A DNA stretch of 40,252 nt from Alistipes sp. Its GTDB lineage: Bacteria; Bacteroidota; Bacteroidia; Bacteroidales; Rikenellaceae. Shown piece by piece: positions 7,904 to 15,185 of this stretch. The notes below the pieces were generated by a model. The model was not told the DNA's origin. It made no database searches and was given only the letters and a program-made list of their open reading frames with translations. Position numbers and translations under genes: made by a program. Position 1 is the stretch's first letter, and the number at the start of each line of letters is the position of its first letter. The stretch is from positions 1 through 40,252 of the forward strand of contig JAFQTX010000005.1 of NCBI GenBank assembly GCA_017408825.1. The letters are read 5' to 3'.

Positions 7904-8707
7904 ATGGCAATCAATAAGAATTCAAACGTATATATCATCACCTATACCGTTGTTATGGTGGTGATCGTAGGTGCTTTGCTCGCTACGTTGGCTACTTGGC
8001 TTAAGCCTAAACAGGATGCCAATGTGCTCAACGAGCAGAAGGTATCTATTATGAAGGCCTTCGGTGAGGCAGATGCCAACTTTGATGAGGTTGTTACTAT
8101 GGGTCGTGTCGCAGGTGGCAAGTTTACCACTATAGACAAGAGCAATGCTCAGGATGTACAGGCCGTATTCGACCTTTTGGGCAACCGCAAGGAGCTTGGT
8201 GAGGCTAAGGATAACCTCCCAATCTTTAAGTTCGAGAAGGATGGTGCATCGAAGTATGTGCTCCCTATCGTAGGTAAGGGCCTTTGGGGCGACATCTGGG
8301 GCTATGTATCGCTCTATGTTGTTGATGGTAAGCTCAAGATCTCAGGTATTGTTATGGACCATGCAGGTGAGACTCCTGGCCTTGGTGCCGAGATCACAAC
8401 ACCTGGTGTTCAGGGCGCATTTGCTGATAAGGTGCTCTACGATGCTAAGGGTGAGTTTGCAGTACGTATGCAGAAGGGTGGTGCGCAGAACGAGCATCAG
8501 GTAGACGCTATCACAGGTGGTACAAAGACCTGCGATGGTGTGAACGATATGCTCGAGATCTCGATCACTAAGTATAAGTCATTCCTCGACACCCTCACTG
8601 CAGCTGTTGCAGAGGATACTACCGCTGCTGAGGATGCTGCTACTGTTGAGGAGCAGCCTGCTGCAGAGGAGAATAATAATGTTGAACCAGAAAATAAGGA
8701 GGAGTAA
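7904..8707 (+). CDS. nqrC: Na+-translocating NADH:quinone reductase subunit C
   Basis: A 267-residue subunit with one N-terminal transmembrane helix (about 8-32) and a periplasmic FMN domain. The covalent flavin motif is DAITGGTKT at 201-209, with Thr207 as the expected attachment site; the usual Ala of SGAT is Gly here. ETPGLGAEI (about 156-164) is a second conserved NqrC/RnfG motif. After about residue 232 there is a 35-residue Ala/Glu-rich acidic tail ending PENKEE that is not part of the core domain. GGAG precedes the ATG, and nqrD starts 3 bases after the stop. Confidence 0.96.
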   Translation: MAINKNSNVYIITYTVVMVVIVGALLATLATWLKPKQDANVLNEQKVSIMKAFGEADANFDEVVTMGRVAGGKFTTIDKSNAQDVQAVFDLLGNRKELGEAKDNLPIFKFEKDGASKYVLPIVGKGLWGDIWGYVSLYVVDGKLKISGIVMDHAGETPGLGAEITTPGVQGAFADKVLYDAKGEFAVRMQKGGAQNEHQVDAITGGTKTCDGVNDMLEISITKYKSFLDTLTAAVAEDTTAAEDAATVEEQPAAEENNNVEPENKEE

Positions 8708-8710
8708 GCT

Positions 8711-9313
8711 ATGAAACTAAGCAAGAATTTTACAAATCCTTTGGCAGCTAATAACCCTGTAATCGTACAGATTTTGGGTATCTGCTCGGCTTTGGCCGTA
8801 ACCGTAAAGCTCGAGCCAGCATTGGTTATGGGTCTTTCGGTGACCTTCGTATGTGCATTCTCTAACCTTATCATGTCGTTGTTGCGTAATGGTCTGCCTT
8901 CACGTATCCGTATCATCGTGCAGTTGGTCGTTATCGCAACACTTGTAATCGTCGTCGACCAGGTTCTGCGTGCGTATATGTACGACGTATCTAAGCAGCT
9001 CTCAGTATATGTTGGTCTTATCATCACCAACTGTATCGTGATGGGTCGTGTTGAGGCCTTTGCTCTTGGTAATAAGCCTTGGGACTCGTTCGTTGATGGT
9101 CTGGCTAACGGTCTTGGTTACGCCTTCATCCTTGTGTTGGTGGCCTTCTTCCGTGAGTTGTTTGGTTCGGGTACACTCTTTGGCTTCGACGTGTTGGCAC
9201 GCTTCGGCTACACCAACAATGCGTTGATGTTGTTCCCACCTATGGCCCTTATCATCATCGGCTGTATCATCTGGGTTCATCGTTCTATTAATAAGGATTT
9301 ACAGGAAAAATAG
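8711..9313 (+). CDS. nqrD: Na+-translocating NADH:quinone reductase subunit D
   Basis: A 200-residue membrane protein with six hydrophobic segments, paralogous to NqrE. Cys25 (ILGICSA) and Cys108 (ITNCIVMGR) lie in the two half-helices where NqrD/E share the intramembrane Fe-S centre in known structures. A good Shine-Dalgarno-like AAGGAGGAG overlaps the end of nqrC. It is followed after 11 bases by nqrE. Confidence 0.96.
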   Translation: MKLSKNFTNPLAANNPVIVQILGICSALAVTVKLEPALVMGLSVTFVCAFSNLIMSLLRNGLPSRIRIIVQLVVIATLVIVVDQVLRAYMYDVSKQLSVYVGLIITNCIVMGRVEAFALGNKPWDSFVDGLANGLGYAFILVLVAFFRELFGSGTLFGFDVLARFGYTNNALMLFPPMALIIIGCIIWVHRSINKDLQEK

Positions 9314-9324
9314 GAGGGTAGCGT

Positions 9325-9924
9325 ATGTTAAATTTGTTTATTAATTCGGTATTTATCGAAAACATGGTCTTCGCATACTTCTTCGGTATGTGTTCATACA
9401 TCGCCGTATCGAAGAGCGTAAAGACCGCTTTGGGTTTGGGTGCTGCCGTTACCTTCGTTCAGGTTATGACCGTACCTTTGAACTACCTCCTCGACCAGTA
9501 TGTCCTTAAGGATGGTGCCTTGGTAGAGGGCGTAGACCTCAGCTTCTTGTCGTTCATCCTCTTTATCGCTGTTATCGCTGCGTTCGTACAGCTTGTTGAG
9601 ATGATTGTCGAGAAGTTTGCTCCATCGTTGTACAACCAGCTCGGTATCTTCCTGCCACTTATCGCCGTAAACTGCGCCATCATGGGTGGTTCGCTCTTTA
9701 TGCAGCAGATGGTGGGTACTGAGATCAACTCTGTGGGCGACTCTATCGTTTACGGTCTTGGCTCAGGTCTTGGTTGGTGGTTGGCTATCGTGATGATGGC
9801 AGCTATTCGCGAGAAGATCGAGTACTCACACGTTCCAGCAGCTATGAAGGGCCCAGGTATCGCCTTTATCATCACTGGTTTGATGGGTATTGCATTTATG
9901 ATCTTCCAAGGTATTCAGTTGTAA
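9325..9924 (+). CDS. nqrE: Na+-translocating NADH:quinone reductase subunit E
   Basis: A 199-residue six-helix subunit with inverted topology relative to NqrD. Cys23 ([11 protein letters not shown]) and Cys117 (VNCAIMGG) are the expected partners of the NqrD cysteines for the membrane Fe-S centre. The N-terminus [20 protein letters not shown] is strongly conserved in the family. GGAGGGT lies just before the ATG at 9325; nqrF follows 21 bases after the stop. Confidence 0.96.
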   Translation: MLNLFINSVFIENMVFAYFFGMCSYIAVSKSVKTALGLGAAVTFVQVMTVPLNYLLDQYVLKDGALVEGVDLSFLSFILFIAVIAAFVQLVEMIVEKFAPSLYNQLGIFLPLIAVNCAIMGGSLFMQQMVGTEINSVGDSIVYGLGSGLGWWLAIVMMAAIREKIEYSHVPAAMKGPGIAFIITGLMGIAFMIFQGIQL

Positions 9925-9945
9925 CCTTTAATAAGAGTAAGGAAT

Positions 9946-11208
9946 ATGAATTTCACAATTATTTTATGGGCAATCGTTGCCTTTCTTGCAGTCACACTCT
10001 TGTTAGTGGTGCTGTTACTCTTTGCAAAGGCAAAACTTACCTCGTCGGGCTCGGTAAAGATCGATATCAACGAGGGTAATAAGGTATTGGAGGTTGAGTC
10101 AGGCTCTACACTGCTCAACACACTCTCGGAGCAGGGTATCTTCCTCCCATCGGCTTGCGGTGGTAAGGGTGCCTGCGGCCAGTGCAAGTGCCAGGTAGTG
10201 TCGGGTGGTGGCGAGATTTTGCCTACCGAGCGAGGCTTCTTCAACCGCCGTCAGATTAACGATGGCTGGCGACTTGGCTGCCAGGTAAAGGTTAAGGAGG
10301 ATATGCAGATTAAGGTTCCTGCATCGGTTCTTAGCATCAAGAAGTGGGAGTGCGAGGTTGTATCGAACAACAACGTGGCTACCTTTATCAAGGAGTTTGT
10401 CGTTAAGCTCCCTGAGGGCGAGCATCTAAACTTCCGTTCGGGTGGTTATATCCAGATCGACGTTCCTGCAATCACCGTAGATTATAAGGATATCGACGTA
10501 GATCCTGAGTACCGTGAGGATTGGGAGAAGATGGGTGTCTTCAACCTCAAGATGGTCAATCCAGAGCCTCAGGTGCGTGCTTACTCTTGCGCAACGTACC
10601 CTGCTGAGGGCGATATCATCAAGCTCAACGTGCGTATCGCAACACCTCCATTTGATCGTGCTAAGGGTGGCTTCATGAATGTTAATCCTGGTGTATGTTC
10701 ATCATACATCTACTCACTCAAGCCAGGCGACAAGATCATCATGTCAGGTCCTTTCGGCGAGTTCTTCTTGCCTGATAACCTTTCAGATGATCAGGAGCTT
10801 GTATTCATCGGTGGTGGTGCAGGTATGGCGCCTATGCGTTCACACATTATGCACCTGTTTAAGACCCTTAAGACCGGCCGTAAGGTTAATTTCTTCTACG
10901 GTGCACGTTCGCTTAAGGAGGCCTTCTATCTCGATGACTACTACCAGATTGAGAAGGAGTTCCCTAACTTCAAGTTCCACCTCGCTTTGGACCGTCCAGA
11001 TCCAGAGGCTGATAAGGCAGGTGTACCTTATGTTGCTGGCTTCGTTCACAATGTTCTCTACGAGACATATCTCAAGCAGCACGATGAGCCAGAGGGCATC
11101 ATCTACCTCATGTGCGGTCCTCCAATGATGGCACAGTCGGTAGTAAACCTCCTCGATGGCCTTGGTGTACCAGCGGAGAACATCCTCTTCGATAACTTCG
11201 GCGCATAA
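9946..11208 (+). CDS. nqrF: Na+-translocating NADH:quinone reductase subunit F
   Basis: A 420-residue NADH-oxidising subunit. One N-terminal transmembrane helix (about 4-27) is followed by a ferredoxin-like [2Fe-2S] domain with Cys71, Cys77, Cys80 and Cys112, an FAD domain with RAYS (211-214) and a ferredoxin-reductase NADH domain with GGGAGMAPMRS (289-299). It passes electrons from NADH via FAD and the Fe-S cluster to the membrane part. It is the last gene of the operon, and the stop is directly followed by two hairpin elements that probably terminate the transcript. Confidence 0.97.
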   Translation: MNFTIILWAIVAFLAVTLLLVVLLLFAKAKLTSSGSVKIDINEGNKVLEVESGSTLLNTLSEQGIFLPSACGGKGACGQCKCQVVSGGGEILPTERGFFNRRQINDGWRLGCQVKVKEDMQIKVPASVLSIKKWECEVVSNNNVATFIKEFVVKLPEGEHLNFRSGGYIQIDVPAITVDYKDIDVDPEYREDWEKMGVFNLKMVNPEPQVRAYSCATYPAEGDIIKLNVRIATPPFDRAKGGFMNVNPGVCSSYIYSLKPGDKIIMSGPFGEFFLPDNLSDDQELVFIGGGAGMAPMRSHIMHLFKTLKTGRKVNFFYGARSLKEAFYLDDYYQIEKEFPNFKFHLALDRPDPEADKAGVPYVAGFVHNVLYETYLKQHDEPEGIIYLMCGPPMMAQSVVNLLDGLGVPAENILFDNFGA

Positions 11209-11336
11209 TTTTCGATTATAAGGCCGCATCTGCGGCACATCCCCAAAAGTAAGAGGTCTCGGGCTGTACGACCAAAGTACTATCCCGAGGCCTCTTCTTT
11301 TGCGATGCACCACATCTGCGACTCTCTAATCAAAAA
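11209..11336 (+). repeat. 3'-end hairpin element, copy 1 (type A)
   Basis: Begins with TTTTCGATTATAAGG directly after the nqrF TAA and ends CTAATCAAAAA. Parts: a left hairpin GCCGC-ATCT-GCGGC (about 11223-11236); a central hairpin 11251-11296 with stem AAGAGGTCTCGGG/CCCGAGGCCTCTT and apex GTACGACCAAAGTAC; and a right arm CACATCTGCGAC. The outer ends are roughly complementary (TTTTCGATTA/TAATCAAAAA). It probably serves as the operon terminator. Confidence 0.85.
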
Positions 11337-11339
11337 TAA

Positions 11340-11465
11340 TTTTCGACCATAAGGCAGACATCTACTGCCTCTAACAAAAAATGCCGTCAATGGGACGTAC
11401 GCTTTAGTACTACCCATCGACGGCATTTTTGCCGAGCGTTGTATCTGCAGCCTTCTACTCAAAAA
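11340..11465 (+). repeat. 3'-end hairpin element, copy 2 (type B)
   Basis: In tandem with copy 1. Left hairpin GGCAG-ACATCTA-CTGCC; central hairpin about 11376-11430 with stem AAAAATGCCGTCAATGGG / CCCATCGACGGCATTTTT and apex GTACGCTTTAGTAC; right arm GTATCTGCAGCCTT. The T-run at the 3' side of the stem makes it a good terminator. Confidence 0.85.
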
Positions 11466-11530
11466 TTAGGTCGGGGAGAGGTTTCAGGGAGGATAGGGAG
11501 CTTAGGAATTATGGGGATTATTAACCTTAA

Positions 11531-11745
11531 ATTCCCCAATTTCCCCAGTATCCCCAGTATCCCCAGCATCCCTTGTTCACAACCGTCTTAATTTTTTTAG
11601 GGCTATTAAGACCATTAAGACCATTACGAGGTCGGGTATCAGCGTTGTCCGCAACCATCTTAATTGTCTTAATCGTCTTATTGGTCTTAATCGTCTTTGA
11701 TTTTTTAAGACCATTAGGACCATTAAGACCATTACGAAGTCGGGT
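11531..11745. repeat. Cluster of 9-bp-period minisatellites
   Basis: Four short arrays with a 9-bp period: CCCCAGTAT units (11531-11574), AAGACCATT units (about 11602-11632), the opposed GTCTTAATC units (11655-11698) and a second AAGACCATT array (11705-11740). The second and fourth end in CATTACGA(G/A)GTCGGGTATCAG. The last two arrays are complementary to each other in the manner of hairpin arms. No gene is visible in 11466-11846. Confidence 0.8.
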
Positions 11746-11846
11746 ATCAGCTGATGTCTCGGCCTTTGGTGCTCTCGGTCGTTGGCGCTCTGCCTATCTC
11801 TCTTTGATACCTCCCTGAAAGCTCTCTAAACTCTTTATGCGCCCCT

Positions 11847-13226
11847 TTAGTTATCCTTGTGTTGGCTATGTACGTAGAGGCCATTGTTACGCTTGAGTAG
11901 GCGACTCCACCCCGTAGCCCTATCAAAGGCACTATCCTCGTAGCCGCCATCGGCATATCCCAGCGACTCGTATTGATCCCTATTTACGAGAGTCACGGTG
12001 TAGTACACCTTATCCACCGCCTCGACGTTTACTGCTCGCTGGTAGTATATAGCCTCCTCCGAGGCCTTGCGTATGCTATCTGCCGCAGCGTATATCTCAG
12101 CGTCGAGGGTAGCCTCGGCAACACGATATACGACGTCTACAACCTCGTGCATAAAGTTCAGGCGATACCACTCAACTTTTTTCATATAATCCTCCGAGAA
12201 TGTTGCCAGCACGGGATAGTATGACGAGCTAAGGGCGTTGTCTATATCCTCAGTCGTAAAGCCATATTGCTCAAGCATAGCCTCACGGCCAATCTCCAGC
12301 TCTGTGTCGTACAGTGCTATAACCTTATCAACAAAGCTACGTGTCGCCTCGTGGATGTTTCCTACCTTGCTACACTCCGTAATAGAGTGTTCTGTGGTGA
12401 GTTCCATATGCATCTTAGGGTCTTCGTAGTAGTCGTAGGTCATATCAACGAGGCTTTTAGCACAATCGGCTATGCTTCTTGCGTCGTACTCCTCCATCTG
12501 CATAAGTGCCTCGGTGATATAGTATAGCTCGCCACCGCTAATTGTTGTTACGTGGCACGATGCAATGTAGTAATCGACGTATGGTGCGAGCTCGCTTGCA
12601 TACTCTATGCAGTTTACCAAGCAGCAGACCATCTCCATAAGGCTAAAGTGAGTGTCGGTCATCTCGCACGCCTGGCATATATCTTGAATGCCAAGGTACG
12701 ATGTTAGTTTGTCGTCGCGTATGATGCCTCGAGTGTCGTTGCGGTCGAATGCTGGGTGATAGCCATTGCCGTGACCCGCAAATATCATGATATACTCATC
12801 GGCAGGTGCCTCCTCTTTGGCCCAGGTGATAAACTGGGCGAGGCTCTCGGTGCAATTCATATGGTACTCGGCATCTGCAAATTTAGAGTATATGTTACGA
12901 TTACTCTTATGGTCATACTTTAGTCGGCTCACACCACCCTTACCATCGGCATACTCCGAGCGGTAGCCCTCGCTCCACTTTATCTGGCCTACGACATTTA
13001 TGTTCTCGGCAATACCTGTGTCCATCTTATGATAGATGTTTATGACCTCCTCATTATATTGATCCAACTCGCCGCCACAGCAGTAAAACATAATGGTAAA
13101 TGTGCGTTTGGTCTCGGTCTCGGGCCCAGGTTCAGGTCCAGGTTGCGATTGTGGGGTAGTATCCTTGCCGCAGGCGCTGATGAGTAGAGTGAGGATGATG
13201 GCTAAGTGGTGTAAACGAATTCTCAT
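11847..13226 (-). CDS. Clostripain-like (peptidase C11) lipoprotein
   Basis: A 459-residue protein with a lipoprotein signal (LISAC, Cys19) and a short Pro/Glu linker, then a peptidase C11 domain. The catalytic His is most likely H152 in IFAGHGNG, and the nucleophile is Cys202 in the MVCCLVNCIEYA segment, which aligns with the family's DACLM-E-A motif although the Asp is replaced by Val. The start is the ATG at 13226, just before the lipobox. The gene is divergent from the BACON lipoprotein gene. A surface or periplasmic cysteine protease role is likely; the substrate is unknown. The gene ends next to the minisatellite cluster. Confidence 0.85.
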   Translation of the reverse strand: MRIRLHHLAIILTLLISACGKDTTPQSQPGPEPGPETETKRTFTIMFYCCGGELDQYNEEVINIYHKMDTGIAENINVVGQIKWSEGYRSEYADGKGGVSRLKYDHKSNRNIYSKFADAEYHMNCTESLAQFITWAKEEAPADEYIMIFAGHGNGYHPAFDRNDTRGIIRDDKLTSYLGIQDICQACEMTDTHFSLMEMVCCLVNCIEYASELAPYVDYYIASCHVTTISGGELYYITEALMQMEEYDARSIADCAKSLVDMTYDYYEDPKMHMELTTEHSITECSKVGNIHEATRSFVDKVIALYDTELEIGREAMLEQYGFTTEDIDNALSSSYYPVLATFSEDYMKKVEWYRLNFMHEVVDVVYRVAEATLDAEIYAAADSIRKASEEAIYYQRAVNVEAVDKVYYTVTLVNRDQYESLGYADGGYEDSAFDRATGWSRLLKRNNGLYVHSQHKDN

Positions 13227-13251
13227 AGTGGTGGGTGTTTTGATGTTTTTA

Positions 13252-13282
13252 CAAATATAGATATTTTATGCCATATAACCAA
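13252..13282 (-). promoter_or_regulatory. Promoter of the C11 peptidase gene
   Basis: On the minus strand TTG (13282-13280), a 20-base spacer and TATATTTG (13259-13252) match the Bacteroidetes consensus, 26 bases before the ATG. Confidence 0.65.
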
Positions 13283-13333
13283 CCCGTAGCATAATATTTC
13301 GCCCAAAGTATACCTATATTATAAAATAATGTG

Positions 13334-13341
13334 TACCTTTG
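13334..13341 (+). promoter_or_regulatory. -7 element for the BACON lipoprotein gene
   Basis: TACCTTTG matches TAnnTTTG. No clear -33 box is present at the expected distance. The leader to the ATG at 13397 is about 48 bases. Confidence 0.5.
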
Positions 13342-13396
13342 TAGTACGCTAACTAAGTAAGAGTCAATAATACTTAACTAAATATTTGATTACACT

Positions 13397-14665
13397 ATGA
13401 AAAAACTATTGTCATTGGCCTTAGTCGCACTATTGGCCTTTGTGGCATGTGAGCCATCATCTGATAATCTTGGGGTGTCTGGCACGATGCAAATTACCAC
13501 AGAGTCTCCTATCAGCTATTCGTTTGTTGGTGGCCCTGGCGAGATTATCTACACACTCGAGGGTGCTAAGAAGGGCGACATGCCATCGGTAGAGTGTGCC
13601 CAGGAGTGGATTACCGACCTTAGCGTTGCTGACAAAATCACCTTCAACGTAGAGCGTAGCAGTGCTCAGGCGGAGCGTACGGCGATTATCATTGTTAAGT
13701 ATGGTGAGCAGGAGGAGCAGGTATTCGTAAAGCAGGGGGCTACATACGAGCCCGCAAAGATTGAGGTTGAAGCTAAGGCTCTCAACGGCGAGTACCTCGG
13801 CCAAACCAGTGCAGGTACCTACAACTACTTCATTATCCTCTCGGAGAATGGTACTACTGGTTGGTTCGACCTCTACGTAGATAATTACTACCGTCTCTCG
13901 CTCTGTTCAGATATTGCCCCAGCGGATCTAACCCCTGAGAGCCCATCTGTACTCCCCGTAGGTGTTTATTACATTGATGAACTCTCTATGGGTAGTGGCG
14001 GAACCTTTAAGCAGAGTTCAAGCTGGTATGTTGAGTGTAGAGCAGATGGTGGCTTCTTTGAGTCTCAGTACTCTAATGGCGTAGTTATCGTTACCGAGAC
14101 CGGTATTGAGGCATTCCTTACCCTTACTGACGGCACCGTACACCACGTAATGTATGAGGGCAGCCTTGATCTTGGATATATACCATTCCCAGAGCCTGAC
14201 TACTATACATCACTTACCGAGGACTATATATTTGAGCATAATGGCTTTGTGTCGCAGATATACTACTATGCCGACATCGATAATGTTGGCTTGGGCAACT
14301 GGGTTATCACTGCTGCAAACTCATACGATGCAAATATGAATGGCGACTACCTCAAGGTGGATGTATATCTCGATAGTCTTGAGTTCAATCCAGAGCTTAT
14401 CTATGGTGAGTATGATGCTGTTGCTACCTATGATGAGCTTAAGGGCGGCAACTTCCTTGGAGGCGTTAAGGGCTCTTGGCTCTATGGTATTGAGGATGGT
14501 TTCATTGTAAATGGCACTATCGCACCACTTGCTACGGGTAAGGTTAAGATCGAGAAGAGTGGTAACGGAGCTATAATCACTGTAGATTGCGTCGATGACC
14601 TTGGTCATAAGGTTCAGGGTACGTTCGATTGCCCTACTGTGGAGTTTTATGATTTGTCTAAGTAG
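13397..14665 (+). CDS. Lipoprotein with an N-terminal BACON-like domain
   Basis: A 422-residue lipoprotein (lipobox AFVAC, Cys18). Residues about 33-113 form a BACON-like Ig fold: ITTESPISYSFVGGPGEI..., a central W-I, then a strand pattern ending QVFVKQ. The remainder (about 120-422) is beta-rich and aromatic-rich, with no family I can name; it contains repeated G(D/E)Y and DLYVD/VDVYLDS segments that suggest a two-part beta-sandwich. BACON domains are typical of Bacteroidetes surface lipoproteins that bind glycans or mucins, so a surface role is likely. The gene is followed directly by a 3'-end hairpin element. Confidence 0.8.
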   Translation: MKKLLSLALVALLAFVACEPSSDNLGVSGTMQITTESPISYSFVGGPGEIIYTLEGAKKGDMPSVECAQEWITDLSVADKITFNVERSSAQAERTAIIIVKYGEQEEQVFVKQGATYEPAKIEVEAKALNGEYLGQTSAGTYNYFIILSENGTTGWFDLYVDNYYRLSLCSDIAPADLTPESPSVLPVGVYYIDELSMGSGGTFKQSSSWYVECRADGGFFESQYSNGVVIVTETGIEAFLTLTDGTVHHVMYEGSLDLGYIPFPEPDYYTSLTEDYIFEHNGFVSQIYYYADIDNVGLGNWVITAANSYDANMNGDYLKVDVYLDSLEFNPELIYGEYDAVATYDELKGGNFLGGVKGSWLYGIEDGFIVNGTIAPLATGKVKIEKSGNGAIITVDCVDDLGHKVQGTFDCPTVEFYDLSK

Positions 14666-14667
14666 AT

Positions 14668-14797
14668 GTAATTTCTTGAGATAAGGCAGCATCTACTTCC
14701 GCTAACAAAAGAAAATGCGAATGAGCAGTACGCTTTAGTACAGCCCATCCGCATTTTTTTTGCCGAGCGTTGTATCTGCTACCTTCTCCCAACAAAT
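14668..14797 (+). repeat. 3'-end hairpin element, copy 3 (type B)
   Basis: Begins 3 bases after the TAG of the BACON gene with AATTTCTTGAGATAAGG. The central hairpin 14712-14757 (AAAATGCGAATGAGC / GCCCATCCGCATTTT, apex GTACGCTTTAGTAC) has two A-C oppositions as read along the gene, which become G-U on the other strand. A T8 run follows. Right arm: GTATCTGCTACCTTCT. Confidence 0.8.
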
Positions 14798-14810
14798 TGG
14801 GTCTGAGCGC

Positions 14811-14900
14811 TTGTTAAGGTTGTGATTAGTGAATTTAGGGAGGTTATTGAAGTTAGGGCGTCAAGTGAAGTTAGGGAATTTAGTGTCTGCTCCCTAATCT
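14811..14900. repeat. Degenerate G/A-rich and opposed C/T-rich repeats
   Basis: Decayed units of the GAATTTAGGGAG / GAAGTTAGGG kind followed by opposed CTCCCTAATCT and a C9 run. It sits in the same place relative to copy 3 as the 9-bp arrays do after other copies. The rest of 14666-15027 holds no gene. Confidence 0.5.
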
Positions 14901-15027
14901 CCATACCCCCCCCCTGAATGTGTAAAAAAGAACAATTTTTTAAGCTACCCAAAGTGAGCATTTTGCGCTATTTCGTAGTGTTAAAAAGATAACAACGAAA
15001 ATTCTATGAATTCTCGTTCAAAATACG

Positions 15028-15035
15028 TACCTTTG
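15028..15035 (+). promoter_or_regulatory. -7 element of the pyruvate oxidoreductase gene
   Basis: TACCTTTG matches TAnnTTTG; the -33 region is weak. It places the transcription start near 15042, leaving a leader of about 145 bases. Confidence 0.55.
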
Positions 15036-15041
15036 CTCCGA

Positions 15042-15185
15042 TTTTTGTTGAAGTGGAGCTATAGTTCATTCCCCGACTATCCCACAATGCCGCAAGGCGC
15101 TGCAACACTTTTACCCCGTAGGGGTATCCTAAACAAGGTGTTGCACCCCCTAAGCAACGAAATTGATATTAAAAAGTAATAAACT
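15042..15185 (+). promoter_or_regulatory. Structured 5' leader of the pyruvate oxidoreductase gene
   Basis: Contains a GCC-GCAA-GGC hairpin with a GNRA-type tetraloop (15089-15098). An 8-bp stem follows, TGCAACAC (15101-15108) with GTGTTGCA (15138-15145), enclosing TACCCC-GTA-GGGGTA (15112-15126). GTTGC 15140-15144 can instead pair with GCAAC 15154-15158, so two exclusive folds are possible. Function unknown; a cis-regulatory RNA is a reasonable reading. Confidence 0.5.

Noticed and set aside
11573-11818. 81-residue ORF rich in RPLRPLR
   Set aside because: Translation of AAGACCATT-type minisatellites.
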